Shown here: positions 25,153 through 33,026 of the stretch, piece after piece
Layout of the letters: each line of letters begins with the position of its first letter
How positions within the stretch are numbered: the stretch's first letter is position 1
Source of the DNA: Candidatus Methanophagales archaeon
GTDB lineage: Archaea > Halobacteriota > Syntropharchaeia > Alkanophagales > Methanospirareceae
Assembly: GCA_024699715.1 (NCBI GenBank)
Contig: JANPRD010000007.1
Coordinates: 59,106 to 123,105 of the forward strand
Direction: 5' to 3'
DNA length: 64,000 nucleotides
Notes under the pieces: generated by a model
What the model saw: only the letters and a program-made list of their open reading frames with translations
The model's database searches: none
What the model was told of the DNA's origin: nothing
Position numbers and translations under genes: made by a program

Positions 25153-26232
25153 ATGAGGAAGGAGAAGAGGCGAGTGCAGCTCACTGGAGGAAGCACATAC
25201 ATCGTTTCGCTGCCGATAAAATGGGTGCGTGAGCTCGGCTTGAAGAAGGGCGACGAGGTTCTCCTGCTCAGGCACGGAAAGAAATCGCTTGTGCTAATGC
25301 CAGTGGGCAAAGCGGTTCAGAGCGAAGGAGGCGAGAAGAGGCGAGCGGAGTTGAATATCTCTGAGAGCGAGGGGTTTGAGGAGAATTTCAGGTATTTGAT
25401 TGCCCTTTACCTTGTTGGCTACGACGAGATTGTGCTGCGTGCTGCGAGAGGCTTCAACGCAGAGGAGCGAAAGCGGATAAAGGCGGAAGTCCGCAAGCGT
25501 CTAATTGGAATGGAGGTCGTAGGCGAGTCCGCAACTGAAATACAACTGCAAAGCTTCCTCAAATACGAGGATTTCACGCTCTGCGATGCGGTAAAGAGCA
25601 TGACTGAAAGCGTTGTTGCGATGCTGAATGATGCCCTCCTTGCTGTTGAGCGGGGAGATGTGAACCTTGCTTTGGATGTGATTGAGCGGGACAATGAAAT
25701 TGACAGGTTCTACCTTCTAATCGTGAGGCAGTTGAAGGCGGTCATCAGCGACTACGAACTCGCTCAAAAGATTGGAATCGGAACGCCACGAAACTCTCTC
25801 GGCTACCGAATTATTGTGAAGAGCATAGAACGCATCGCAGACCACATCGAAAACATCGCAAAACACGCAATACTCAATGAAAAAGCACAAGCGTCAGAAG
25901 GAAAGCTTCAACCACTGAGCATCTCTGCGGAGAGGGTGAGAGAGATTCGTGAAATAGGAGATGCGGTGAGAGAAGTCTTCCTGAAAACGATGGATGCCCT
26001 CTCCAAAATGGACATGAAGCGCTCTAATGATGCGATAAGGGATGCAAATGCGGTCATATCTGCGGTTGAAGATGTGAATGAGAGCGTTCTTTCGGAGGAA
26101 AGCGACGCAACTACAAAGATTCACACGCTTTCTATCCTTGACAGCCTCGCAAGAATCGCAAAATACTGCACGGATATTGCAGAAGTAACGATAAATATGT
26201 GCATTAAATCCGCAGATGAGATTGAATTTTGA
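25153..26232 (+). CDS. PhoU-domain phosphate uptake regulator with N-terminal AbrB domain
   Basis: Starting at ATG 25153 (GGTGG before it) the 359-residue protein begins MRKEKRRVQLTGGSTYIVSL, an archaeal SpoVT/AbrB-like DNA-binding motif, and continues with two PhoU three-helix repeats (NDALLAVERGDVNLALDVIE and SIERIADHIENIAKHAIL; then LSKMDMKRSNDAIRDANAV and LDSLARIAKYCTDIAEV). AbrB-PhoU fusions are common in archaea and are thought to control phosphate transport genes. The upstream frame 25054-25152 is low-complexity and excluded. It overlaps or abuts cooC, so they may be co-transcribed. Confidence 0.9.
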   Translation: MRKEKRRVQLTGGSTYIVSLPIKWVRELGLKKGDEVLLLRHGKKSLVLMPVGKAVQSEGGEKRRAELNISESEGFEENFRYLIALYLVGYDEIVLRAARGFNAEERKRIKAEVRKRLIGMEVVGESATEIQLQSFLKYEDFTLCDAVKSMTESVVAMLNDALLAVERGDVNLALDVIERDNEIDRFYLLIVRQLKAVISDYELAQKIGIGTPRNSLGYRIIVKSIERIADHIENIAKHAILNEKAQASEGKLQPLSISAERVREIREIGDAVREVFLKTMDALSKMDMKRSNDAIRDANAVISAVEDVNESVLSEESDATTKIHTLSILDSLARIAKYCTDIAEVTINMCIKSADEIEF

Positions 26233-26252
26233 ATGCGCTGCTCGCAGGGAAG

Positions 26253-27014
26253 ATGAAAGCGGGAGGTAGAGTGCTGAGCGTTTCTGGCAAGGGAGGCACG
26301 GGAAAGACGCTAATTGCGGCGTTGCTCATTCGTGAGATTTTAGCGCTTCGTGAAGATGCCTGCGTTCTTGCTGTGGATGCGGATGCTGACGCCAATCTTG
26401 CGGATGCACTCGGCGTTTCATTCTTTAAAACCGTCGGAGACATCAGAGAGGAGATTCTTGAGAGGAAGCATCGTGAATTCTTTGACCTGCGGACACGCTT
26501 TGAGGCTGAAATCGCATCTATTCTTGTGGAAGAGCGTGGCTTTGACCTGCTTGTGATGGGGCGCCCAGAAGGTCCTGGCTGCTACTGCCCCGTTAATCAT
26601 ATATTGAGAAAGGCGATTGACACACTTTCGCAGAATTACGACTACACCGTGATTGACTGCGAAGCGGGTTTGGAGCATTTGAGCAGGAGAACGACGCAAA
26701 ATGTGGATTTGATGATTGTTGTGCTTGACGAGACGATGAAAAGCATAAAAACTGCGGTTAATTTGATGAAAATAGCGTCAGAAATAGATGCGGAAGTGGA
26801 AGAAATGATTTTCGTCGCTAACAAAATAACGACAGAGGAGGCGAAGGAAAGAGTTTTGCTCTCCGCTCGCAGGTTCGGCATTGAAATCGCTGCTTTCATT
26901 CCTTACGACCCACTCGTCGCAGAATACGACATTAAAGGTGAGCCTGTTGTGAGGCTTCCTGAGGATGCGCCTTCCGTGAGAGCGGTGCGTGAGCTCGTGA
27001 AGCGAATTATTTGA
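26253..27014 (+). CDS. cooC: CooC-type nickel-insertion ATPase
   Basis: This MinD-like ATPase of 253 residues has the deviant Walker A SVSGKGGTGKTLIAALL, ADADANLADALG, and the nickel/zinc-binding GPGCYCPVNH (CxC), plus VIDCEAGLEHLSRRTT. CooC loads nickel into carbon monoxide dehydrogenase, here presumably the CODH/acetyl-CoA synthase of the Wood-Ljungdahl pathway, which is outside the window. ATG 26253 follows a good ribosome-binding site (CAGGGAAG); a TTG at 26229 overlapping the phoU stop is the alternative. Confidence 0.9.
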   Translation: MKAGGRVLSVSGKGGTGKTLIAALLIREILALREDACVLAVDADADANLADALGVSFFKTVGDIREEILERKHREFFDLRTRFEAEIASILVEERGFDLLVMGRPEGPGCYCPVNHILRKAIDTLSQNYDYTVIDCEAGLEHLSRRTTQNVDLMIVVLDETMKSIKTAVNLMKIASEIDAEVEEMIFVANKITTEEAKERVLLSARRFGIEIAAFIPYDPLVAEYDIKGEPVVRLPEDAPSVRAVRELVKRII

Positions 27015-27143
27015 GGCGAAAAGGAAAGGCGACGAAGAAGGGAGAGCGAGTGGAAGCACGAAAAGGTGTGGAGAAAGAGAGGAGAAGGAGAAAGGGAAGG
27101 GGAAGGAGGAAAAAAATGCGGTTCGCAATCGGAGGTGAGCGGA

Positions 27144-27731
27144 ATGAAACTCCTGTTCATCACTTCAAACGAGCATAAGGTGCGTGAAATACGGGATTTA
27201 GCGTTGAAAATGAATGCGAACATAGAAATAGAGCATATTCGTGTCGCATATCCCGAAATTCAGCATGAAGATATTGAATTTGTTGCGGAAAGTTCTGCGA
27301 AATTCATAAGGAAGGAAGGGTTAGTAGGAGAAGAGGAGCCATTTTTTATTGAGGATTCTGGGCTTTTCATACATGCTTTGAATGGTTTTCCTGGTGCATT
27401 CTCCTCGTATGTGTTCAAAAAGATTGGAAATGAGGGCATTCTCAAGCTTCTTCGTGGCGTTGAAGACAGAAGGGCGTTATTCAAGAGCGTTGTTGCGTTC
27501 TCTCCGAGAGGGTTCGTCGTGAAGACATTCGTTGGCGTTGTTGAGGGTAGAATCGCATCTGAGAAGAGAGGTGCTTCAGGTTTCGGCTTTGACCCCATTT
27601 TTGAGTTCGGTGGCAGGACATTCGCAGAAATGAGCGTCGCAGAGAAGAATGCGGTCTCACACAGAGGAAGAGCATTCAGGAAATTTTTGAATTTCATCCT
27701 TTCGTCAGCGTCAATGCGAGAAGCGGACTAA
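27144..27731 (+). CDS. XTP/dITP diphosphatase (RdgB/HAM1 family)
   Basis: From ATG 27144 (GGAGGTGAGC before it) the 195-residue protein reads MKLLFITSNEHKVREI and has the HAM1 motifs: FFIEDSGLFIHALNGFPG (metal and purine site), GASGFGFDPIFEF and SHRGRAFRKF. It removes non-canonical purine nucleotides such as dITP and XTP. The length is normal. The open frame upstream to 27066 is purine-rich spacer. It ends 4 bases into the convergent DHHA1 gene. Confidence 0.94.
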   Translation: MKLLFITSNEHKVREIRDLALKMNANIEIEHIRVAYPEIQHEDIEFVAESSAKFIRKEGLVGEEEPFFIEDSGLFIHALNGFPGAFSSYVFKKIGNEGILKLLRGVEDRRALFKSVVAFSPRGFVVKTFVGVVEGRIASEKRGASGFGFDPIFEFGGRTFAEMSVAEKNAVSHRGRAFRKFLNFILSSASMREAD

Positions 27732-28384
27732 TGAGATTTTCGTTGCTCGCCGACGATGCGATTGACCTCTTCAATGAACGCTTTTTCTGTGCCTGCGGGT
27801 ATTGAGGCGCCTGCTGCCGACGGGTGACCTCCGCCGAAACCTCCGACTTTGAGGGCTGCGACGCTCACTGCGGTTGAGAGGTCAACAACGCCCTTCAGAA
27901 GCGTTCCGCACCTCGCAGAAATTTTCGTCTCGTTCTCTGGCTTACCAATCGTGTTCAGCACAACAACAGGCTTATCCACAAAAATATATCTTGCGAGTAT
28001 GCCTGCGAGGACGCCTGTGATGCCACGCTCACGCACAAAGAAGTAGTATAGATTAGGCATCTCTTTCACCGCTGAAACAGCAGAGCTGCGGGACTCACGC
28101 ACACGCCTCAACTCCAACACAAGTTTCGTCTGAAATTTTCTGTGCAGCCTGCGGGCATCCTCAAGCACACTCTCGTCTCTTAGGCAGAGAGCGATTCCGA
28201 TTCCGCCCTTCCCGAACCTGCCGCAAGCGTCAATTATGCGCATGAACTCTTCAGCGGATGCAATAACCTCCTCGTTCAGAATGAATGTGGTGCCGAACAG
28301 CGCATCCTCATATAACCTCAACGCCTTCTCGCTGACGCTCTCCGCCTCTTCCCCTCGCCTCATTCCTCGTTCCCTCTTTTTCAC
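27728..28384 (-). CDS. RecJ-like nuclease, DHHA1 domain half
   Basis: The 218-residue protein is the C-terminal half of an archaeal RecJ-like DHH phosphoesterase: YYFFVRERGITGVLAGILAR, ARCGTLLKGVVDLSTAVS, and the DHHA1 signature VGGFGGGHPSAAGASIPAG that binds nucleic acid and contributes to the active site. The catalytic DHH half is the upstream ORF, whose stop overlaps this ATG as ATGA. In related archaea the two domains are normally one polypeptide. It could be a genuine two-subunit enzyme or a shift of one base. Confidence 0.85.
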   Translation of the reverse strand: MKKRERGMRRGEEAESVSEKALRLYEDALFGTTFILNEEVIASAEEFMRIIDACGRFGKGGIGIALCLRDESVLEDARRLHRKFQTKLVLELRRVRESRSSAVSAVKEMPNLYYFFVRERGITGVLAGILARYIFVDKPVVVLNTIGKPENETKISARCGTLLKGVVDLSTAVSVAALKVGGFGGGHPSAAGASIPAGTEKAFIEEVNRIVGEQRKSH

Positions 28385-29379
28385 TCTCTCCCTCGCCTCT
28401 TTCCTGTGGGATGCGGTGTGTGCAAGAGAGCGACTAAAGCGTCTGCTATTCTCCGCTGTTCCTCCTCAGTCAGTTCAGAAATTTTCTGCTCCGCAGGCAC
28501 ACCCACATCCTCGCAGAAGGATTCCACCATTTCTGGCGAGCCTGCGAGTTCCGTGTAGGGGTCGGTTGAGAAAAGCAGAGCTTCACGCAGACTTTCTCCG
28601 CTGAGCTTGAGTCCCTTCCTCGCAGAGACGACGCCTGCATTCAACGCCTCATCCAGAATTTGCCTGTTCACACCTTCACTCAATTGCTGACGGTCGCCGA
28701 GGGCGCCTGCGAGTGCCAAGCCTGCGAGGTCTGTGTTATTTCCGAGATACTTCGCAACGAGGTATGCGAGGCTCGCAGCGCAAAATGCGTCCTCGTCCTT
28801 TCCTGTAACCGCAACGGGATTCAAGAGCGTTATTGAAGGCACTTCACATACTAAATCTCTTACTTCACTCGCTCCTCCTGCCCCACCTGCTCCTTCCACT
28901 TCTTGCGATGTGAAAATTGCCACTGTCTTATTTAGCAACACAGAAGGTGAAAACGCAGCGAGAGCGGAAGAATGTTCGTTAGTAGCGTTAGTAGAAAAAG
29001 AGGAGGTCTCAAGCGTTCTCGGCAACTGCGGAGGTTCGTTTGGAGGAGGAGGTGCGTGGTGGTCAATAATCACGATATTTTTTCCGGAGAGCTGCTCAAG
29101 CACTGCATCCAACTGTGCAGTTCCCATGTCGCAGAGGAGAATCAAGCCATCCTCCGCTCTCAACGCTTGAAGTAATTGAGGCGACAGCTTGGGGACGATG
29201 CTCGTGTGGAAAGGAATTCCTTTACGGAGGAATGCGTTGCAGAGAATTCCCGCAGATGTGAGACCGTCTGCGTCGTAGTGCGAGAATATTCTGACGAAGC
29301 CCGCCTCCTCCGCTCTGCACAGAATCGCCTCCGCAACCGCCCTGATTTCTTCCTCCATGAAATCCTCCCAATTATGCAT
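28381..29379 (-). CDS. RecJ-like nuclease, DHH catalytic half
   Basis: The 332-residue protein carries IFSHYDADGLTSAGIL and IIDHHAPPPP, two of the metal-binding motifs of DHH phosphoesterases (RecJ, GINS-associated nuclease). A Ser/Thr/Gly-rich stretch follows at about 120-165, then LLNPVAVTGKDEDAFCAASLAY and LAGALGDRQQLSEGVN. Archaeal RecJ-like proteins degrade single-stranded DNA or RNA and associate with the replisome. The DHHA1 domain is in the next ORF (ATGA overlap). Confidence 0.87.
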   Translation of the reverse strand: MHNWEDFMEEEIRAVAEAILCRAEEAGFVRIFSHYDADGLTSAGILCNAFLRKGIPFHTSIVPKLSPQLLQALRAEDGLILLCDMGTAQLDAVLEQLSGKNIVIIDHHAPPPPNEPPQLPRTLETSSFSTNATNEHSSALAAFSPSVLLNKTVAIFTSQEVEGAGGAGGASEVRDLVCEVPSITLLNPVAVTGKDEDAFCAASLAYLVAKYLGNNTDLAGLALAGALGDRQQLSEGVNRQILDEALNAGVVSARKGLKLSGESLREALLFSTDPYTELAGSPEMVESFCEDVGVPAEQKISELTEEEQRRIADALVALLHTPHPTGKRRGRE

Positions 29380-29431
29380 TCATGCGTTAAAATATACACG
29401 CCTCGTGAAGGGAAAGGCGAAGGGAAGGCTC

Positions 29432-29450
29432 TGTTTAAAAGATTTAAAGG
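29432..29450 (+). promoter_or_regulatory. Promoter of tRNA-Arg
   Basis: The sequence tgtttaaaagatttaaagg contains two overlapping TATA-like cores 25-35 bases before the tRNA-Arg 5' end, as usual for archaeal tRNA promoters. Confidence 0.55.
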
Positions 29451-29471
29451 TCATTTACAGAAATATAAAAT

Positions 29472-29546
29472 GGGCGTGTGGCCTAGCCAGGACAGGGCGG
29501 CAGCCTCCTAAGCTGCAAGTCGCGGGTTCGAATCCCGTCACGCCCG
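29472..29546 (+). tRNA. tRNA-Arg (CCU)
   Basis: The 75-base sequence folds as a cloverleaf: acceptor GGGCGTG/CACGCCC, anticodon stem GCAGC/GCTGC with loop CTCCTAA (anticodon CCT, codon AGG), and T arm GCGGGTTCGAATCCCGT. The discriminator base is G and CCA is not encoded. No intron is visible. Confidence 0.96.
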
Positions 29547-29574
29547 CTCCCTCTTTGCCTCCTGCATGCTTCGC

Positions 29575-29859
29575 TCACTGCTCTCGTCGCTCTCCGCTAC
29601 CTTTTTGCTCCGCTATCTTTTTGCTATCAATCACGACGACATCTCTGACTGCGGACACCGCCTCAAAGGGGATGACGATGAAATCGCTCTGCTTTTTGAA
29701 CCTGCTTGTGTCCAATTCCAAAGAGGGCTTCACAAAAATTTTCTGAAGGAAGCCCGTCTCTGCGTCTGCGGTGATGCTGTGCAACGAGCCTATTTCTGTG
29801 CCATCGGAGTCCACAACCTTCTTATTCATTAAATCCTGCAAGAACACCCGCGCACGCAT
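29575..29859 (-). CDS. PRC-barrel domain protein
   Basis: The 94-residue protein is a single PRC-barrel: ARVFLQDLMNKKVVDSDGTEIGSL, then KQSDFIVIPFEAVSAVRDVVV. Such small archaeal PRC-barrel proteins are thought to assist RNA processing, cell division or photosynthesis-like assembly in different lineages; archaeal CdpB-type proteins are one example. Its role here is unknown. A TATA-like caatttaaagg lies about 25 bases before ATG 29859 on the minus strand. Confidence 0.85.
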   Translation of the reverse strand: MRARVFLQDLMNKKVVDSDGTEIGSLHSITADAETGFLQKIFVKPSLELDTSRFKKQSDFIVIPFEAVSAVRDVVVIDSKKIAEQKGSGERREQ

Positions 29860-29953
29860 ACGCTTATTTTATTCAGGCACATCCTTTAAATTGTTATGAG
29901 GAAAGGCAAAGGGAAGAAAGCCCAAAGGAGGCACCAAGCAGAACACCGCACAA

Positions 29954-30026
29954 GGGGCAGTAGGGTAGCCAGGTATCCTTCGGGCTTTGGGAGCCCGCGA
30001 CCCCAGTTCAAATCTGGGCTGCCCCA
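29954..30026 (+). tRNA. tRNA-Pro (UGG)
   Basis: A 73-base cloverleaf: acceptor GGGGCAG/CTGCCCC, anticodon stem CGGGC/GCCCG with loop TTTGGGA (anticodon TGG), and T arm CCCAGTTCAAATCTGGG. Discriminator A; no encoded CCA. The shared TTTAAA at about 29886-29891 could serve this gene and the divergent PRC-barrel gene. Confidence 0.96.
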
Positions 30027-30112
30027 TGCTTGCGTTCCGCTCTCGTTCTTCTCCTCTTATCCGCATGCTCTCTTGCCTCCTACGCATTAATCACCCCGCT
30101 TTCTCATTCTTC

Positions 30113-30138
30113 ACATAAATTTTCATATAAATTTTATG
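30113..30138 (+). promoter_or_regulatory. Promoter region of the mcr operon
   Basis: An AT-rich block with two TATA-like cores (cataaatttt and catataaatt) lies about 140 bases before mcrB. Transcription would start near 30160 and leave an unusually long leader of about 110 bases, containing no ORF of note. The mcrB ribosome-binding site is gggaggt at about 30259. Confidence 0.5.
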
Positions 30139-30273
30139 ATTTTTAGGAAAAATTAGGAAAGTATGTGTAATGGGGTCGTCTCAAATTTGGGAAGGAGTGG
30201 AAAAGAGAAAGGGACTTTAAGTGACTTTTTCAAATCTGGAATGCGAAAGGTGAGAGAAGGGAGGTAAAAAGCG

Positions 30274-31596
30274 ATGGCGCAGAAATTGGAGGAGAAAGTG
30301 GACTTGTATGACGAGAGGGGCAACCTCCTCGTGAGGGATGTTCCTCTCTGGGCGATTTCACCGCTGAGGAATCCAGCGATAAAGAAGATAGTGAGTCTGG
30401 TGGTGCGAGCGGGAGCGATAGACCTCGCAGGACTGGAGACGAGGCTGAAGACAGGGCGAATAGGCGGAAAGGGCATGGTGGTAAGAGGTCTGGAGATGGA
30501 CTTGGACCTCGTGGGCAAAGCGGATGAGATAGCGAAGGAGATAGAGGACTTGCTGAGAGTTGAGGAGGGAGACGACACTGAGGTGAAGGTGCTTGCAGGT
30601 GGCAAGAGGATTCTTGCGGTCTGTCCGTCTGCGAGGATTCTTTCTGACTATTCAGCGGCATACACGGCAATAATGGCTGCACTGACGCAGGCGATAATGG
30701 ATGTGTGCAATGTGGACATGTGGCACGCACACATAATCAAGGCGGGCGTCTGGGGCATGTATCCGCAGGACCCCGACGCAACAGGTTCGGCGGTGAAGAT
30801 GCTTGTCGACGTTCCCATCAGGAACGAGGGTATGGGCTATGTGTTGAGGAACATTCCGGTGAACCACATCGCTGCGACGGTCAGGAAGCGAGCTATACCT
30901 GGTGCGTGTCTGTCAATGACGCTTGAGGAGGCTGCGTGCTACGAGATGGGAGATGCGATTGGACCATTTGAGCGAGGTCACCTCTTGGACTTCGCATACG
31001 AGGGTCTGAATGCGAACAACTTGCTATACACGCTGATTAAGGAGAATGCGAACGGGACACTTGCGGATGTCGTGTATGCGACGGTTGAGAAGGCGAAGGC
31101 GGACGGCGTGATAAAAGAGAAGAAGAAGATGCCTTCAGGCTTCGTTGTGTATGGCACTGATGACTTGCAGTTGTGGAACGCATACACATGTGCGGGACTT
31201 CTTGCGGCTGTCTGTGTGAACTGTGCTGCGATGAGAGCGGGGCAGGCAGTCCCGTCAAACATCATGTACTTCTGCGACCTGATTGAGCACGAGACTGGGC
31301 TGCCTGGACCTGACTACGGCAGGGCACAAGCAACTTCCGTGTCGTCGTCGTTCTTCTCACACTCGATTTACGGTGGTGGCGGTCCTGGTGTGTTCCACGG
31401 CAACCACATCGTGACAAGACACTCAAAGGGTCCGTTCATACCGTGCTTCACGGCTGCGATGTGCTTGGATGCGGACACGCTATACTTCACGCCAGCGAGG
31501 ACATCTGCGCTCTACGGAGAGGTGCTCGGCGCAATTCCTGAGTTCGCAGAGCCGATGAAGGCGATTGCGGAGGGAGCGAAGCAGATAATGAAGTAG
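30274..31596 (+). CDS. mcrB: Methyl-coenzyme M reductase subunit beta
   Basis: The 440-residue McrB has normal length. Recognisable parts are KVDLYDERGNLLVRDVPLWA at the start, DMWHAHIIKAGVWGMYPQDP, and the active-site region FSHSIYGGGGPGVFHGNHIV near residue 370, whose Tyr contacts the thiols of coenzymes M and B. MCR catalyses the last step of methanogenesis or, in reverse, methane activation, with F430. This gene heads mcrBDGA. Codon use is regular and resembles the other highly expressed C1 genes. Confidence 0.98.
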   Translation: MAQKLEEKVDLYDERGNLLVRDVPLWAISPLRNPAIKKIVSLVVRAGAIDLAGLETRLKTGRIGGKGMVVRGLEMDLDLVGKADEIAKEIEDLLRVEEGDDTEVKVLAGGKRILAVCPSARILSDYSAAYTAIMAALTQAIMDVCNVDMWHAHIIKAGVWGMYPQDPDATGSAVKMLVDVPIRNEGMGYVLRNIPVNHIAATVRKRAIPGACLSMTLEEAACYEMGDAIGPFERGHLLDFAYEGLNANNLLYTLIKENANGTLADVVYATVEKAKADGVIKEKKKMPSGFVVYGTDDLQLWNAYTCAGLLAAVCVNCAAMRAGQAVPSNIMYFCDLIEHETGLPGPDYGRAQATSVSSSFFSHSIYGGGGPGVFHGNHIVTRHSKGPFIPCFTAAMCLDADTLYFTPARTSALYGEVLGAIPEFAEPMKAIAEGAKQIMK

Positions 31597-31620
31597 GAGG
31601 GTCAAAAGGAGGAAGAAGCG

Positions 31621-32064
31621 ATGGTGGAACCCACCGCCTCCACCCACATTTCTGAAGGGCAGGAAGGAGGAGAGCAGCAGCAGGAAGAACAGCAGAGGGT
31701 ATTACCGGAGGTGCAGATAGTGCCTCACCGCTTGCTCAGTGAGAAGACAGGCATGAAGCTTGTGGAGGAGCTGAAGACCGTGGGGCTTGTCTCAAGGGTG
31801 GCTTACGCAGGTCCTGGCGACACGATTGGATACATCTGGGTGGAGGTATTCGGGTTCCACGAAAAAACGATGGAGAGGATAAGGGCAGCCTGCGATAAAT
31901 ATCTTCCCTTTGGATATGATCTGAGCGTCGGTAGGTTCACGAAATACCGAAAAACCGTCTCGGATTATATCCGGGAAGATATGATGAGGAGGCTGCGTGA
32001 GAAGTTGGCTGAATTGGCTGAAAAAGGTGGAGAAGGAGAGGAGAAAGAAGAAGGAAGGAGGTAA
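31621..32064 (+). CDS. mcrD: Methyl-coenzyme M reductase operon protein D
   Basis: The 147-residue protein has the McrD core: VQIVPHRLLSEKTGMKLVEE, VSRVAYAGPGDTIGYIWVEV and KYLPFGYDLSVGRFTKYRKT VSDY (continuing). McrD binds MCR during assembly or activation and may deliver F430. The first about 28 residues are Gln/Glu-rich and the C-terminus is a Lys/Glu-rich helix, both unlike methanogen McrD. It lies 24 bases after mcrB and 6 bases before mcrG. Confidence 0.93.
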   Translation: MVEPTASTHISEGQEGGEQQQEEQQRVLPEVQIVPHRLLSEKTGMKLVEELKTVGLVSRVAYAGPGDTIGYIWVEVFGFHEKTMERIRAACDKYLPFGYDLSVGRFTKYRKTVSDYIREDMMRRLREKLAELAEKGGEGEEKEEGRR

Positions 32065-32070
32065 GGAGAA

Positions 32071-32910
32071 ATGCCACAGTATTGTGCTGGTAGTAGCCAC
32101 ATAGCGGAGAACAGACGGAAATACATGAACCCCGAGTACAAGTTTGAGAAGTTGCGAGACATACCTGAGGAGGACGTTGTGAGGCTGCTTTCGCACAGGG
32201 CGCCAGGCGAGGAATACAAGAGCATTCACCCGCCTTTGGAGGAGATGGAGGAGCCTGAGTGTGTGGTTCGTGAGCTGGTTCCGCCGACTGAGGGTGCGAA
32301 GGCTGGCGACCGCATCAGGTTCATTCAGTTCACAGATTCGATGTTCTTCGCACCCATCACGCCGAGGCAGAGACCATGGGTATATTACAACAGGTGGAGA
32401 GGCATAGATGTCGGTGTGCTTTCGGGCAGAACGATTATTGAGTGCAGGGAGCGAGATTTGGAGAAGATAGCGAAGGAGTTGCTTGACTCCGAGCTTACGG
32501 ATGCTGCACGCACGGGATTGAGAGGCAGAACAGTTCACGGACACTCAGTCAGGTTGGACGAGCATGGATTGATGTTTGATGCTTTGAGGAGGTATCAGTA
32601 TGACGAGGCGACGGGCGAGGTCATCTATGTGAAGGACGCTGTCGGCGGTCCTTTGGACAAGCCAATTTCATTCGGGAAGCCGCTTCCTGAGGATGAGCTT
32701 CGTAAGAGAACGACGATGTATCGGAATGCACAGGGCGGTGTCTGGATAGAGGCTGACGACCCAGAGGTGAATGATGTCATCTCTGAGGTTCACTGGAACA
32801 GGACAGTCGGCGGATTCCAGCCTTGGAGGAAGAGGGAAGAGATTCCGGGCAACAAGGACATCGGCGTCCCCGGCTTGAAGCTGTATGTGCCTCGTGGCGG
32901 TGTAGAATAG
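32071..32910 (+). CDS. mcrG: Methyl-coenzyme M reductase subunit gamma
   Basis: The 279-residue McrG starts MPQYCAGSSHIAENRRKYMN and includes HRAPGEEYKSIHPPLEEMEE, VRLDEHGLMFDALRRYQYDE and KRTTMYRNAQGGVWIEADDP. It completes the alpha2-beta2-gamma2 MCR together with mcrA and mcrB. No mcrC lies between D and G as it does in many methanogens; McrC is encoded at 50058. A perfect hairpin lies in the 116-base gap to mcrA. Confidence 0.97.
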   Translation: MPQYCAGSSHIAENRRKYMNPEYKFEKLRDIPEEDVVRLLSHRAPGEEYKSIHPPLEEMEEPECVVRELVPPTEGAKAGDRIRFIQFTDSMFFAPITPRQRPWVYYNRWRGIDVGVLSGRTIIECRERDLEKIAKELLDSELTDAARTGLRGRTVHGHSVRLDEHGLMFDALRRYQYDEATGEVIYVKDAVGGPLDKPISFGKPLPEDELRKRTTMYRNAQGGVWIEADDPEVNDVISEVHWNRTVGGFQPWRKREEIPGNKDIGVPGLKLYVPRGGVE

Positions 32911-32925
32911 AAATATCTGGAAGTG

Positions 32926-32943
32926 CTTCTCAAAATTGAGAAG
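32926..32943. promoter_or_regulatory. Perfect hairpin in the mcrG-mcrA spacer
   Basis: CTTCTCAA and TTGAGAAG pair perfectly over 8 bases with AA between, 16 bases after the mcrG stop. No T-run follows, so a processing or stability element is more likely than a terminator. The rest of the spacer is purine-rich and ends with GGAGGAGGTG before mcrA. Confidence 0.45.
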
Positions 32944-33026
32944 GGAGAAAAAAGCGAAAGAGAAGGGAAAGGTATGGAAAGAATCTGGGTATAGGAGGAA
33001 AGAAAAGGAGGAGGTGTGAATAGGAA

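Noticed and set aside
29869..30087. A 72-codon minus-strand frame across the tRNA-Pro(UGG) locus
   Set aside because: It is the antisense of a complete tRNA gene.
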